From Sphingobacterium thalpophilum (GTDB lineage Bacteria; Bacteroidota; Bacteroidia; Sphingobacteriales; Sphingobacteriaceae): 64,000 bases of DNA. The position numbers and the translations under genes were made by a program. Of the stretch, positions 26,512 through 34,284 are shown piece after piece (the first letter of the stretch is position 1; each line of letters starts with the position of its first letter). Where the stretch lies: NCBI RefSeq assembly GCF_901482695.1, contig NZ_LR590484.1:1-64000 (forward strand), read 5' to 3'. The notes beneath the pieces are model-generated. The model worked only from the letters and a program-made list of their open reading frames with translations. It was not told the origin of the DNA and made no database searches.

Positions 26512-28251
26512 TTATCTGATCCTGTTCGCTGTGGTGCTGTACAGGCCGATCAGCGCGCCCGTGAATCCACCGGCTACGTCCGTCGATAGGATGTCGCCCG
26601 ACACGGTGTTGCCGATATTCCGGAAGGCTCCTTTCCCCACGGCATAAGCAAACTGGTAGGCGTCGCCGGCTGCTTTAACCTGCAGCTGCACCTTGGCGTT
26701 CAGATGGATTTTCTCTTTGGCCAGGATCCGCGTGCTGCCGTTTTCGCTTCTGGCAAGGACGATATGGTCCTCGTTATCCAGCTTGGTGACACCCAGCACG
26801 TAATGGTATTTTTCACTTTGCAGACAGGTGATCCCCGCCAGGTGTGAATCCGAGGCCGACACGTAGTCCAGCGATACACTGCTCTCAAAATTTTTGTGCT
26901 GCTGCCGATAAAATAAGGCCGAAATTGGTTTTTGCTCACTGATATCCACGGCATACGGCCTGAAGACCATGCCCTTGTCCGTGGCCTGCAAAAATTTCTC
27001 ACGGGCACCGCGCAGGGCGACCCAGCGGTGATCCAGCGCTGCGGCGGTCAGCGGATCGGTGAACGTAAAATTGCCGTTGGGGAAGTAGCCCCGAGCATGG
27101 GTCTTGTTGTTGACGCCCGCAGGCATTCGCACGCTGGGTTTGAGGGCCTTCATTCCCCCTTCAAAGACCGGCCATTCACCCGACCAGTCGACCGGCAGGA
27201 TAAAAGTTTCGCGGCCCGTGTTGACCCGTTTTACTTCATTGGGCCTGACACCCAGAAACACGCCATACCAGGATCCGTCCGGACCTTCGACCAGATCCGC
27301 GTGTCCAGCCCATTCCACTGGGTTGGGCCTATTTTTGTCCAGATGGCGCTGGGAGAGTATCGGATTTTTGGGCGCAGGGGTGTAAGGTCCTGCGACATGG
27401 TCGCTCGAGAAGATCACTTCACTGTGATCGCTGCCCGTGCCGCCCTCGGCACACATCAGGTAGTACTTGCCATCTTTTTTGTAAATATGCGGTCCTTCGA
27501 TCCAGATGGGATTTTCAGCCGGATGCACGCCACCGTCCACCAGGATCCGGTCACTTCCCGGGATGACCTGATCCTTTTCGGTATCATATGCCCAGAGTTT
27601 GATCACGCGGTGGCCCTCATAGCGCTGTTTGCCTTTATCCGGCGCATCGTTATGCACGACATAAGCTTTGCCGTCATCATCAAAAAACAGGGCTGGATCA
27701 ATGCCGTCAAAATCCAGCTTGACCGGATCGGACCAGTTTCCCGCTTTGGGATCTTTGGTCTTGACGACCATATTCCCGATGCCCGAGGCGATCTGTGTCG
27801 TGATCATGTAAAACGTGTCGTTGTGCCGGTTGTACACGATATCTGGGGCATATATTCCCGCACTGATACCTGCCGACTGCACTTTCAGCTGCGATTCACG
27901 GTCCAGAACATGCCCCAGCTGTGTCCAGTTGACCAGATCTACAGAGTGGAAAATGGGCACCCCCGGAAACATCGAAAAGGAGGAATTCACCAGGTAATAG
28001 TCATTACCTTTGCGTGTAATGCTCGGATCGGGATAACATCCCTGTAGAATGGGCGAATAGAACTGCCCCGGTTTTAATGGATTTTCGTTGTAAACTGCAT
28101 CTTCGCCTTTATAGACAAAATCCGAAAATACAGGTTCAGAGAGGCGATCTGCCTGCAACTTCCGTTTATGCTCTTTTGTATTAAATGCTGTTAATGTAGC
28201 CAATATCACTACGGACATGCCCAGCATCGTTTTCCCCTTCCGCTTTAACAT
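26512..28251 (-). CDS. GH43 glycoside hydrolase (beta-xylosidase / alpha-L-arabinofuranosidase type), secreted
   Basis: 579 aa with an N-terminal hydrophobic leader ('MLGMSVVILATLTAF'). Five-bladed propeller at about 65-360: general base Asp75 in 'GCYPDPSITR', pKa modulator Asp185 in 'DGIDPALFF', and acid Glu252 in 'WIEGPHIYK'. A beta-sandwich accessory domain fills about 390-579, as in two-domain GH43 xylosidases. It should release xylose or arabinose from xylan fragments outside the cytoplasm. It is the first gene behind the promoter at 28.3 kb and precedes susC/susD. Confidence 0.93.
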   Translation of the reverse strand: MLKRKGKTMLGMSVVILATLTAFNTKEHKRKLQADRLSEPVFSDFVYKGEDAVYNENPLKPGQFYSPILQGCYPDPSITRKGNDYYLVNSSFSMFPGVPIFHSVDLVNWTQLGHVLDRESQLKVQSAGISAGIYAPDIVYNRHNDTFYMITTQIASGIGNMVVKTKDPKAGNWSDPVKLDFDGIDPALFFDDDGKAYVVHNDAPDKGKQRYEGHRVIKLWAYDTEKDQVIPGSDRILVDGGVHPAENPIWIEGPHIYKKDGKYYLMCAEGGTGSDHSEVIFSSDHVAGPYTPAPKNPILSQRHLDKNRPNPVEWAGHADLVEGPDGSWYGVFLGVRPNEVKRVNTGRETFILPVDWSGEWPVFEGGMKALKPSVRMPAGVNNKTHARGYFPNGNFTFTDPLTAAALDHRWVALRGAREKFLQATDKGMVFRPYAVDISEQKPISALFYRQQHKNFESSVSLDYVSASDSHLAGITCLQSEKYHYVLGVTKLDNEDHIVLARSENGSTRILAKEKIHLNAKVQLQVKAAGDAYQFAYAVGKGAFRNIGNTVSGDILSTDVAGGFTGALIGLYSTTANRIR

Positions 28252-28285
28252 GATTGGTTTATTTATAATTTGGTGTATTTGCCTA

Positions 28286-28350
28286 CAAACATAGTTTTAA
28301 GTGTATAGGCAACAATTAAAATTTGTAACAAAAACATTTCAATTTGTTAC
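28286..28350 (-). promoter_or_regulatory. Promoter and 21-bp direct-repeat operator of the GH43-susC-susD genes
   Basis: On the minus strand: TATGTTTG (28293-28286) matches the -7 consensus fully, and TTG (28315-28313) lies 19 nt upstream as a -33 element. Immediately upstream sit GTTACAAATTTTAAT (28329-28315) and GTAACAAATTGAAAT (28350-28336), identical at 13 of 15 positions and exactly 21 bp apart. The first base of the proximal copy is 36 nt from the first base of the -7 box. The distal 15-mer recurs exactly at 37097-37111 by the HTCS gene. This is the layout of an AraC-type activator touching RNA polymerase at -33. Confidence 0.65.
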
Positions 28351-28430
28351 CACATCTTTTCTTCTTTCTCCATTGCCTTTTTACGGCACTCTGGACGGTC
28401 TCGCAGTAAAAAAAATTGCGCCCAGTCCAG

Positions 28431-30473
28431 CTAATTATGATGCTTGAGATCCAGCCTGATTTTTTTCAGCTCGTCCAGTTCGTGCACAGGGCGTTCCAGT
28501 GCAGCCGGAATCGGCATCTTGGAGAAGGTCTGAAAATACAGCAGGCAGGCATCACGCCACCATACCGCGTCCCGCGCCTGAATTTTTAGTTTGGACTGCA
28601 CCTCCTGAAAGCGCTGTGTATCCATTTTCCCTTCCAGGCTATCCCATTGCCGCTGAAAACCCCGCACCTGATCCACACCCTGCTGATACGCATAGCAGAG
28701 GTTGTCCCATAGGGAGCGGCCGTTTTTCATGCGATGCTTCCAGGGCACATGGTGAAACCAGAGCAGGTATTGTTCGGGGCAGCTGCTGATCTGGCCAAAT
28801 TGCTCGCGGAGCGGACTGCGGTATTGTGCTACGGCATTGCTCCCCGTGGCCGTCCGGTCAAATCCGATACCCAGCGCATCCGCGTTATGATAGTACCAGG
28901 GCATCCAGTCCGGCCTTCCGCCGGGAATATCGCCCCAGGGCTCCGGTCCATAATGATGCTCAAAAGCAAAAATATGGTGCAGCCCCAGCGGCATCATATA
29001 GTTGACCACAGCCTCTCGGGATTCCACCATCAGTTCCGACAGCGGATTGACCAGAGCCGGATCTGGCGAGAAGGTCATCGAGAGCCACTCCCGCGCCAGG
29101 CTATTGCTGGACAGTTCGGTATTCCAGGCCAGCCTTCCAAAGGCGTACCAGTTGGCCTGGGCAAAATGATGGCCGCACCAGTTGCGGTCTTCACCGATAT
29201 TGGCCACACCCGCAATAGCCGACACCGGATGCGATCCCCGCTGCGTTATTCCCGCTACTGTGCCAGCCTCTGAGCGGGAATAGGTCTGGGCATTCAGCGT
29301 TTCCTTAAACAGGGGTGCCAGGTAGACCAGGTGGTTGGAGAAGCCCAGGTATTCCTGCGTAATCTGGAATTCGACCATCTGGCTGGTTTTGGGCATCGCG
29401 CCAAACAGCGGATTGAACGGTTCACGCGGCTGGAAATCGATGGGCCCATTTTTGATTTGAAGGATCACGTTGTCGTCAAACTGACCATCCAGGGGTACAA
29501 ACTCCTGATACGCCTGTTTAGCCCGGTCCTCCGCCGTGGGGTTGTATACAAACGCCCGCCATAGCACGAGGCCCCGGTGCGGTCTGAGTGCTGCGGCCAG
29601 CATATTGGCTCCATCGGCATGCGTACGGCCATAGTCCTGCGGTCCGGGCTGCCCCTCCGAATTGGCTTTGACCAGAAAGCCGCCAAAGTCCGGTATCAAC
29701 CGGTAGATCTCGTCGGCCTTGTCCTTCCACCAGCCTGCCACCACAGGACGGAGCGGATCCGAATCCGGCAGATTTCCCAGCAGTGCGGGAGCGGAAAAAT
29801 TAATGGACAGAAACACGCGGATCCCGTAGGGCCGGAAAATATCGGCCAGAGTCTTTACCTTTTCCAGGTAGTCGGCACGCAGGATCAGCGGTGATGCATT
29901 GACATTGTTGAGCACAACCGCGTTGATCCCGATCGAGGCATTTGCCCGTGCATACTCGCGGTACCGCGGTGAAATTACACCGGGGAGCTCTTGCCATTTC
30001 CAGAGCGAATGCCCTGCATACCCACGCTCGACCGTGCCATCCAGATTATCCCAGTGGTTGAGCATCCGTAGTGCATAGCTGGGCTTTTCGCTGATGTCGA
30101 GTCCCTGCAGCGCCACGTCCTGCTGCTGTAGCCGCAGCAGGTGAAAAGCCCCGTACAGGAGCCCAGTGCTGCTGCCCGCACTGATCACCGTTTTGCTGCC
30201 CAGCGAGCGGATCCGGTATCCGTCCGGCTGGCACTTTGGCCACTTTTTGTCCAGCTGCAGATCCACATCTCCCCGGCGCCAGTAGTCCTGCAGCTCCGCC
30301 GCTGCCGTACTGGCCACCGCATCCCTGTACGGGCAGTGGATCTTGCGGAGTGCGGCCTCACTGGTGGTTACCCTGGCATAGCGCAGCCACAGCTGGCTGC
30401 CGTCCTCGGCTTGGCACAGCTGATGGCAGAGGACCCCCAGTAGACAGACGATATACCAGACGACATTCCCCAT
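28431..30473 (-). CDS. GH67 alpha-glucuronidase, exported
   Basis: 680 aa with a signal peptide (cleavage near CQA, residue 22). The N-terminal domain precedes the TIM barrel, which carries the GH67 blocks 'RMLNHWDNLDGTVERGYAG', 'SLWKW', 'GINAVVLNNVNA' and 'FLVKANSEGQPGPQDYGRTHA'. By comparison with Cellvibrio GlcA67A the acid is Glu273 and the base pair is Asp346 ('NGPIDFQ') and Glu374 ('ITQEYLG'). GH67 removes 4-O-methylglucuronic acid from the non-reducing end of xylo-oligosaccharides. Its start overlaps the preceding GH43 stop (TGATG), so translation is probably coupled. Confidence 0.96.
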   Translation of the reverse strand: MGNVVWYIVCLLGVLCHQLCQAEDGSQLWLRYARVTTSEAALRKIHCPYRDAVASTAAAELQDYWRRGDVDLQLDKKWPKCQPDGYRIRSLGSKTVISAGSSTGLLYGAFHLLRLQQQDVALQGLDISEKPSYALRMLNHWDNLDGTVERGYAGHSLWKWQELPGVISPRYREYARANASIGINAVVLNNVNASPLILRADYLEKVKTLADIFRPYGIRVFLSINFSAPALLGNLPDSDPLRPVVAGWWKDKADEIYRLIPDFGGFLVKANSEGQPGPQDYGRTHADGANMLAAALRPHRGLVLWRAFVYNPTAEDRAKQAYQEFVPLDGQFDDNVILQIKNGPIDFQPREPFNPLFGAMPKTSQMVEFQITQEYLGFSNHLVYLAPLFKETLNAQTYSRSEAGTVAGITQRGSHPVSAIAGVANIGEDRNWCGHHFAQANWYAFGRLAWNTELSSNSLAREWLSMTFSPDPALVNPLSELMVESREAVVNYMMPLGLHHIFAFEHHYGPEPWGDIPGGRPDWMPWYYHNADALGIGFDRTATGSNAVAQYRSPLREQFGQISSCPEQYLLWFHHVPWKHRMKNGRSLWDNLCYAYQQGVDQVRGFQRQWDSLEGKMDTQRFQEVQSKLKIQARDAVWWRDACLLYFQTFSKMPIPAALERPVHELDELKKIRLDLKHHN

Positions 30474-31438
30474 CAGCTGCCCTCCACGGTTAGGATACGA
30501 CCATCCGCATCGTAGTCGATCTCCACCACTTTCATGCTACGCAACCATGTCCGCCCGCCCGAAGGCACCGAATCGTGGTGAAACAGATACCAGCGTCCCT
30601 CAAATTCGAGGATACTGTGGTGTGTGGTCCAGCCCACTACCGGCGTCAGAATGACGCCCTGATAGGTAAAAGGACCATAAGGGTTGTCCCCTATCGCGTA
30701 GCACAGCAGGTGGCTGTCGCCCGTAGAATAAGAAAAATAGTATTTACCCTGATAGCAGTGCATCCACGAAGCCTCAAAAAAACGGCGGTCGATATCCCCC
30801 TGCAATAGGGGCTGGCCCTTTTCGTCGAGGATCAGCAGGTCCCGGGGCTCCTCGGCAAACTGCAGCATATCGTCCGACAGGCGCACAACCTTGGGACATA
30901 GCGCCGGTTGTCCTGCCTCCGGAAGCTCCCCGGGCATGGTCAGCTTGTTGTTGCGGTAATACTGCAGCTGGCCGCCCCAGATACCGCCAAAGTACAAATA
31001 GTGCTGTCCATTGTCTTCAAAAGCGCAGGGATCGATGCTATAGCTGCCGCGGATGGGATCAGGGCAAGGCACAAACGGCCCCTCCGGCCGGTCACTGACG
31101 GCCACGCCAAGGCGGAAGATATCATTTTTGTCTTTTAGCGAAAAGTAGAGGTAGTACTTTCCGTCCTTATGCGCCACATCCGAATCCCAGAGCTGCCTTC
31201 CCGCCCAGGGGATGTCGCCCACGGACAGGATACGCCCGTGGTCGGTCGCCTCGGCATCTACCGAGCTCAGTGAAAAGGCATGGTAATCCTGCATGTCAAA
31301 ATGGTCGCCATTATCGTTTTCGGCGATGCCACTCTCACGGTCGTGGGACGGATAAATATATATTTTACCCTCAAATACATGCGCTGACGGGTCAGCCATA
31401 TAGTCTTTAGGAAATAAGTAACGTGCTTGCTTTTTCAT
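30473..31438 (-). CDS. GH43 glycoside hydrolase without signal peptide (cytoplasmic)
   Basis: 321 aa, a single five-bladed propeller. Base Asp16 in 'MADPSAHV', modulator Asp136 in 'YSIDPCAFED', acid Glu222 in 'FFEASWMH'. There is no leader (starts MKKQARYLFPKDYM), so it should act in the cytoplasm on short oligosaccharides brought in by the GPH symporter, as beta-xylosidase or arabinofuranosidase. It begins 28 nt after the GH10 stop and ends in a 1-base overlap with the GH67 start, although GH67 is exported. Confidence 0.92.
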   Translation of the reverse strand: MKKQARYLFPKDYMADPSAHVFEGKIYIYPSHDRESGIAENDNGDHFDMQDYHAFSLSSVDAEATDHGRILSVGDIPWAGRQLWDSDVAHKDGKYYLYFSLKDKNDIFRLGVAVSDRPEGPFVPCPDPIRGSYSIDPCAFEDNGQHYLYFGGIWGGQLQYYRNNKLTMPGELPEAGQPALCPKVVRLSDDMLQFAEEPRDLLILDEKGQPLLQGDIDRRFFEASWMHCYQGKYYFSYSTGDSHLLCYAIGDNPYGPFTYQGVILTPVVGWTTHHSILEFEGRWYLFHHDSVPSGGRTWLRSMKVVEIDYDADGRILTVEGS

Positions 31439-31466
31439 GTTTATATCTGTTCAGTTCATTTATATT

Positions 31467-32600
31467 TTATTTGGTGGCCATGTCCAATAAGTCCTGCACA
31501 AAAGGCTTAGGCTGATAGTTGCGGTCAAACAGCAAGGGATAATCCGTACGTCCGGGCACCGGCCAGTTGTTTTTCCAGGAGTCGCCATCTGTGACACCCC
31601 AGACCGTGACGCGGTCGATTTTGTCCCGGTGTTTGAGAAACAGCGCAAAGAAGTCCTTGTAGCGCTGCGCCAGCTGCTGTTCCTTATCCGCGGGTAATCC
31701 CTTGGCGTATGGGTTCAGCTGTTTGTCGTATTTGAAGTGGGTGCTGACCTCGGCTCCCATGGTCTGCCGCGGCGAGGGAAGCACCGAGATATCCATTTCA
31801 GTGATCATGACCTTCACACCAAGGGCCGCAAAAGCCAGGAGGCTATCTTCAAAGTCCGACACCTTCGGATGATCGATATTCAGATGGCCCTGCATGCCGA
31901 TGCCATCAACCCTGACCCCTTGCTGCTGCAGCCGGCGGACCATGCTGACCACGCCTTTCCGCTTTCCTTCCAGGAACATGGAGTAATCGTTGTAATAGAG
32001 CTGTGCCTGAGGGTCTGCCTCGCGGGCAAACTGGAAGGCCAGGCGCACAAAGTCCTCGCCGATGATATCGTAAAACTTGCTCCTACGCCATTCGCCGTTG
32101 TCGAGAATAGCCTCGTTGACCACATCCCAGCCCTTGATCCGTCCCTTGTAACGGGACACGACGGTATGGATATGCCTGCGCATGCGTTCGATCAGCACCT
32201 CGCGGGATACGTCCCGGCCGTCTTTGCCTTTAAAAAACCAGGCCGGTGCCTGCGAATGCCAGATCAGCGTATGACCGATCAGGCGCATGCCATGCTTTTC
32301 GCCATATTCCACAAAGCGGTCGGCATCCTTGAAGTTAAACTCGCCCTCACGGGGCTGCAGGTACATGGCTTTCATGCAATTTTCGGCGGTGAGCGCGTTA
32401 AACTGACTTTCGATCAGTGGCATGGCCTTCTTGTCCCGCTCATAAATCTGTTTGAGGCTGAGCGCTGTGCCGATGTCAAATTTGTCTGCAAAAGCAGCTT
32501 TTAGCGTTCCGCGCTGCGCGGCCTGCTGTGCCAACAGGCCCGGCCCAGACAGCAGCATACATCCCGCGATCAGCATCGCCAGCTTTTTTGTTGTATTCAT
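31467..32600 (-). CDS. GH10 endo-beta-1,4-xylanase, exported
   Basis: 377 aa: signal peptide (cleavage near LLAQQ, residue 26) and one GH10 TIM barrel without binding modules. Acid/base Glu163 in 'WDVVNEAIL' and nucleophile Glu268 in 'MITEMDIS'; also 'GHTLIWHSQAPAW' and 'YYNDYSM', all classic GH10. It cuts the xylan backbone; a single-domain periplasmic or surface form of this size is typical of Bacteroidota xylan loci. It lies between the GPH symporter and a cytoplasmic GH43. Confidence 0.97.
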   Translation of the reverse strand: MNTTKKLAMLIAGCMLLSGPGLLAQQAAQRGTLKAAFADKFDIGTALSLKQIYERDKKAMPLIESQFNALTAENCMKAMYLQPREGEFNFKDADRFVEYGEKHGMRLIGHTLIWHSQAPAWFFKGKDGRDVSREVLIERMRRHIHTVVSRYKGRIKGWDVVNEAILDNGEWRRSKFYDIIGEDFVRLAFQFAREADPQAQLYYNDYSMFLEGKRKGVVSMVRRLQQQGVRVDGIGMQGHLNIDHPKVSDFEDSLLAFAALGVKVMITEMDISVLPSPRQTMGAEVSTHFKYDKQLNPYAKGLPADKEQQLAQRYKDFFALFLKHRDKIDRVTVWGVTDGDSWKNNWPVPGRTDYPLLFDRNYQPKPFVQDLLDMATK

Positions 32601-32718
32601 ACGTAAATTAGCTATTTGATCAGGTGTCCGCTTTCATGTGTATCCATGAAACGTCCACCTTGTTATACAATTCAGTTCATTTCAAATGATTTTCCGGGCG
32701 CATAGTCCAGCTATTTTT

Positions 32719-34218
32719 TTAAGATTGTTCAGGCCCTTTGCTGGCTGATGTGCGCCGCAGGTGGAGCTCCGCCTGTAAATCTTCATTAACCTGCTTGGTG
32801 ATCGGATAAAACAGCAGGGCCACCACCCCGACCAGAAAGGTCATCGCCGGAATCACGCTGGCACTCAGCCGGATGCCCAGTATCGCCTGTTCATTCTGAA
32901 CCGTGTTTGCCACAAAACCGAATGCGTCGATAAATGAGCCGCAGAGCGCCCCGCCAATACCCAGTCCGGCTTTTAACGCAAAGACAATTCCGGCAAACAC
33001 AAATCCCGTTGCCCGGCGGTGGTTTTTCCACTCCGAGAAATCCGCCACGTCCCCCATCATCGCCCAGAGCAGTGGTATGGTCGGTGCATAGGCCAAGCTT
33101 TTCAGGATATTGATCACAAACAGGCTGCCGATAGCATCTGCCGGCACCAAAAAGAGCATAGACGTAAAAATAGCGGTCAATGCCAGGCAGACAATAAAGA
33201 CATTGCGCTTACCGAAGATACCCGACAGCCAGCGGGACAAAAAGATCACGCCCAGCAGCGTGACCAGCTGGCCCACCATATTGAAAAAGCTAAAGCCTAC
33301 CGCAAATACCTGTCCGGGACTATAGACAATCAGCCCGAAGGCATCCAATATGCGGTGTCCAAGCCCCGTTTCAGCCGCCGCATCCCTGGCCAGGCCAAAC
33401 TGTGCCATAAAGGCAAACAGCGCTTCCTTATCCACATAATAATTGAAGAAGTAAGACATGCTGCTTCCCCATAGCGCCAGGGTGATGAACAGGAATAAAG
33501 TCAGCACAAACATCGCTTTCCAGGGGCGGCAGGAGAAGATGTCGCGAAAGTCCTGACGGACCGAACACGTCTGTCCCACCGGCGGGGTGATGCGTTCGCG
33601 TGCCGACAAAAAGGCCACCAGCAGCAGGACAAAGGCCACAGCTGCATAGATCATGATGGTATACATCCAGCCACTGGCCGCGTCGCCATCACCGAGCTTG
33701 GCCACCAGGGGCAGGGTGAGTCCCTGGACCACAAAGGTCGCGATGGTCGCCGTCACAAAACGTATGGACGATATGCTCGTACGCTCCTTGATGTCGCTGG
33801 TCATCACGCCACCCAGCGAAGCATACGGCGTGTTGTTGAACGAATAGATCGACATCAGCAGCGTGTAGGTAATACCCGCATACCATATTTTTCCACGTTC
33901 CTCCAAGTCAGGTGTTGTAAAAGAAAGGACAAAAAACACCGCAAAAGGCAGCGCAGTCCAGAGCACCCAAGGGCGGTACTTGCCCCAGCGGGTATGCGTA
34001 CGGTCGGCGAGAATACCCGCCAGAGGGTCCACAAAGGCATCGAAGACCCTTGCAAACAGCAGTATAAAACCAGCTGTGGTCGCTTTTATGCCGAATACAT
34101 CGGTATAAAAGAACAGCTGAAACATCATCATCATCTGGAAGACGAGGTTGGCCGAGCCGTCCCCCATGCTGTAACCTACCTTTTCCCAGAAACCAACCTT
34201 TTGTGTTTTTGCATTCAT
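32719..34218 (-). CDS. GPH-family (glycoside-pentoside-hexuronide) sugar symporter
   Basis: 499 aa with about 12 membrane helices. It starts with the GPH signature 'KVGFWEKVGYSMGDGSANLVFQ' and 'FFYTDVFGI', then 'ADRTHTRWGKYRPWVLW' (a cytoplasmic loop motif), 'SSIRFVTATIATF' and 'PLLWAMMGDVADFSEWKNHRRATGF'. Relatives (XynP/XylP type) move xylosides or xylo-oligosaccharides with a cation across the inner membrane. It is the second gene after GH115 and precedes GH10; it supplies substrate for the cytoplasmic GH43. Confidence 0.92.
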   Translation of the reverse strand: MNAKTQKVGFWEKVGYSMGDGSANLVFQMMMMFQLFFYTDVFGIKATTAGFILLFARVFDAFVDPLAGILADRTHTRWGKYRPWVLWTALPFAVFFVLSFTTPDLEERGKIWYAGITYTLLMSIYSFNNTPYASLGGVMTSDIKERTSISSIRFVTATIATFVVQGLTLPLVAKLGDGDAASGWMYTIMIYAAVAFVLLLVAFLSARERITPPVGQTCSVRQDFRDIFSCRPWKAMFVLTLFLFITLALWGSSMSYFFNYYVDKEALFAFMAQFGLARDAAAETGLGHRILDAFGLIVYSPGQVFAVGFSFFNMVGQLVTLLGVIFLSRWLSGIFGKRNVFIVCLALTAIFTSMLFLVPADAIGSLFVINILKSLAYAPTIPLLWAMMGDVADFSEWKNHRRATGFVFAGIVFALKAGLGIGGALCGSFIDAFGFVANTVQNEQAILGIRLSASVIPAMTFLVGVVALLFYPITKQVNEDLQAELHLRRTSASKGPEQS

Positions 34219-34284
34219 ATATTAAATCATGTGTATAATCATTCATTTTTTGGCAGGCATTTTCGCTGCCTGTGCTGTTTATCC

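Noticed and set aside
34219..34284. Hairpin ggcag...ctgcc between GH115 and the GPH symporter
   Set aside because: Only a 5-bp stem with no T-run in the operon direction; likely chance.
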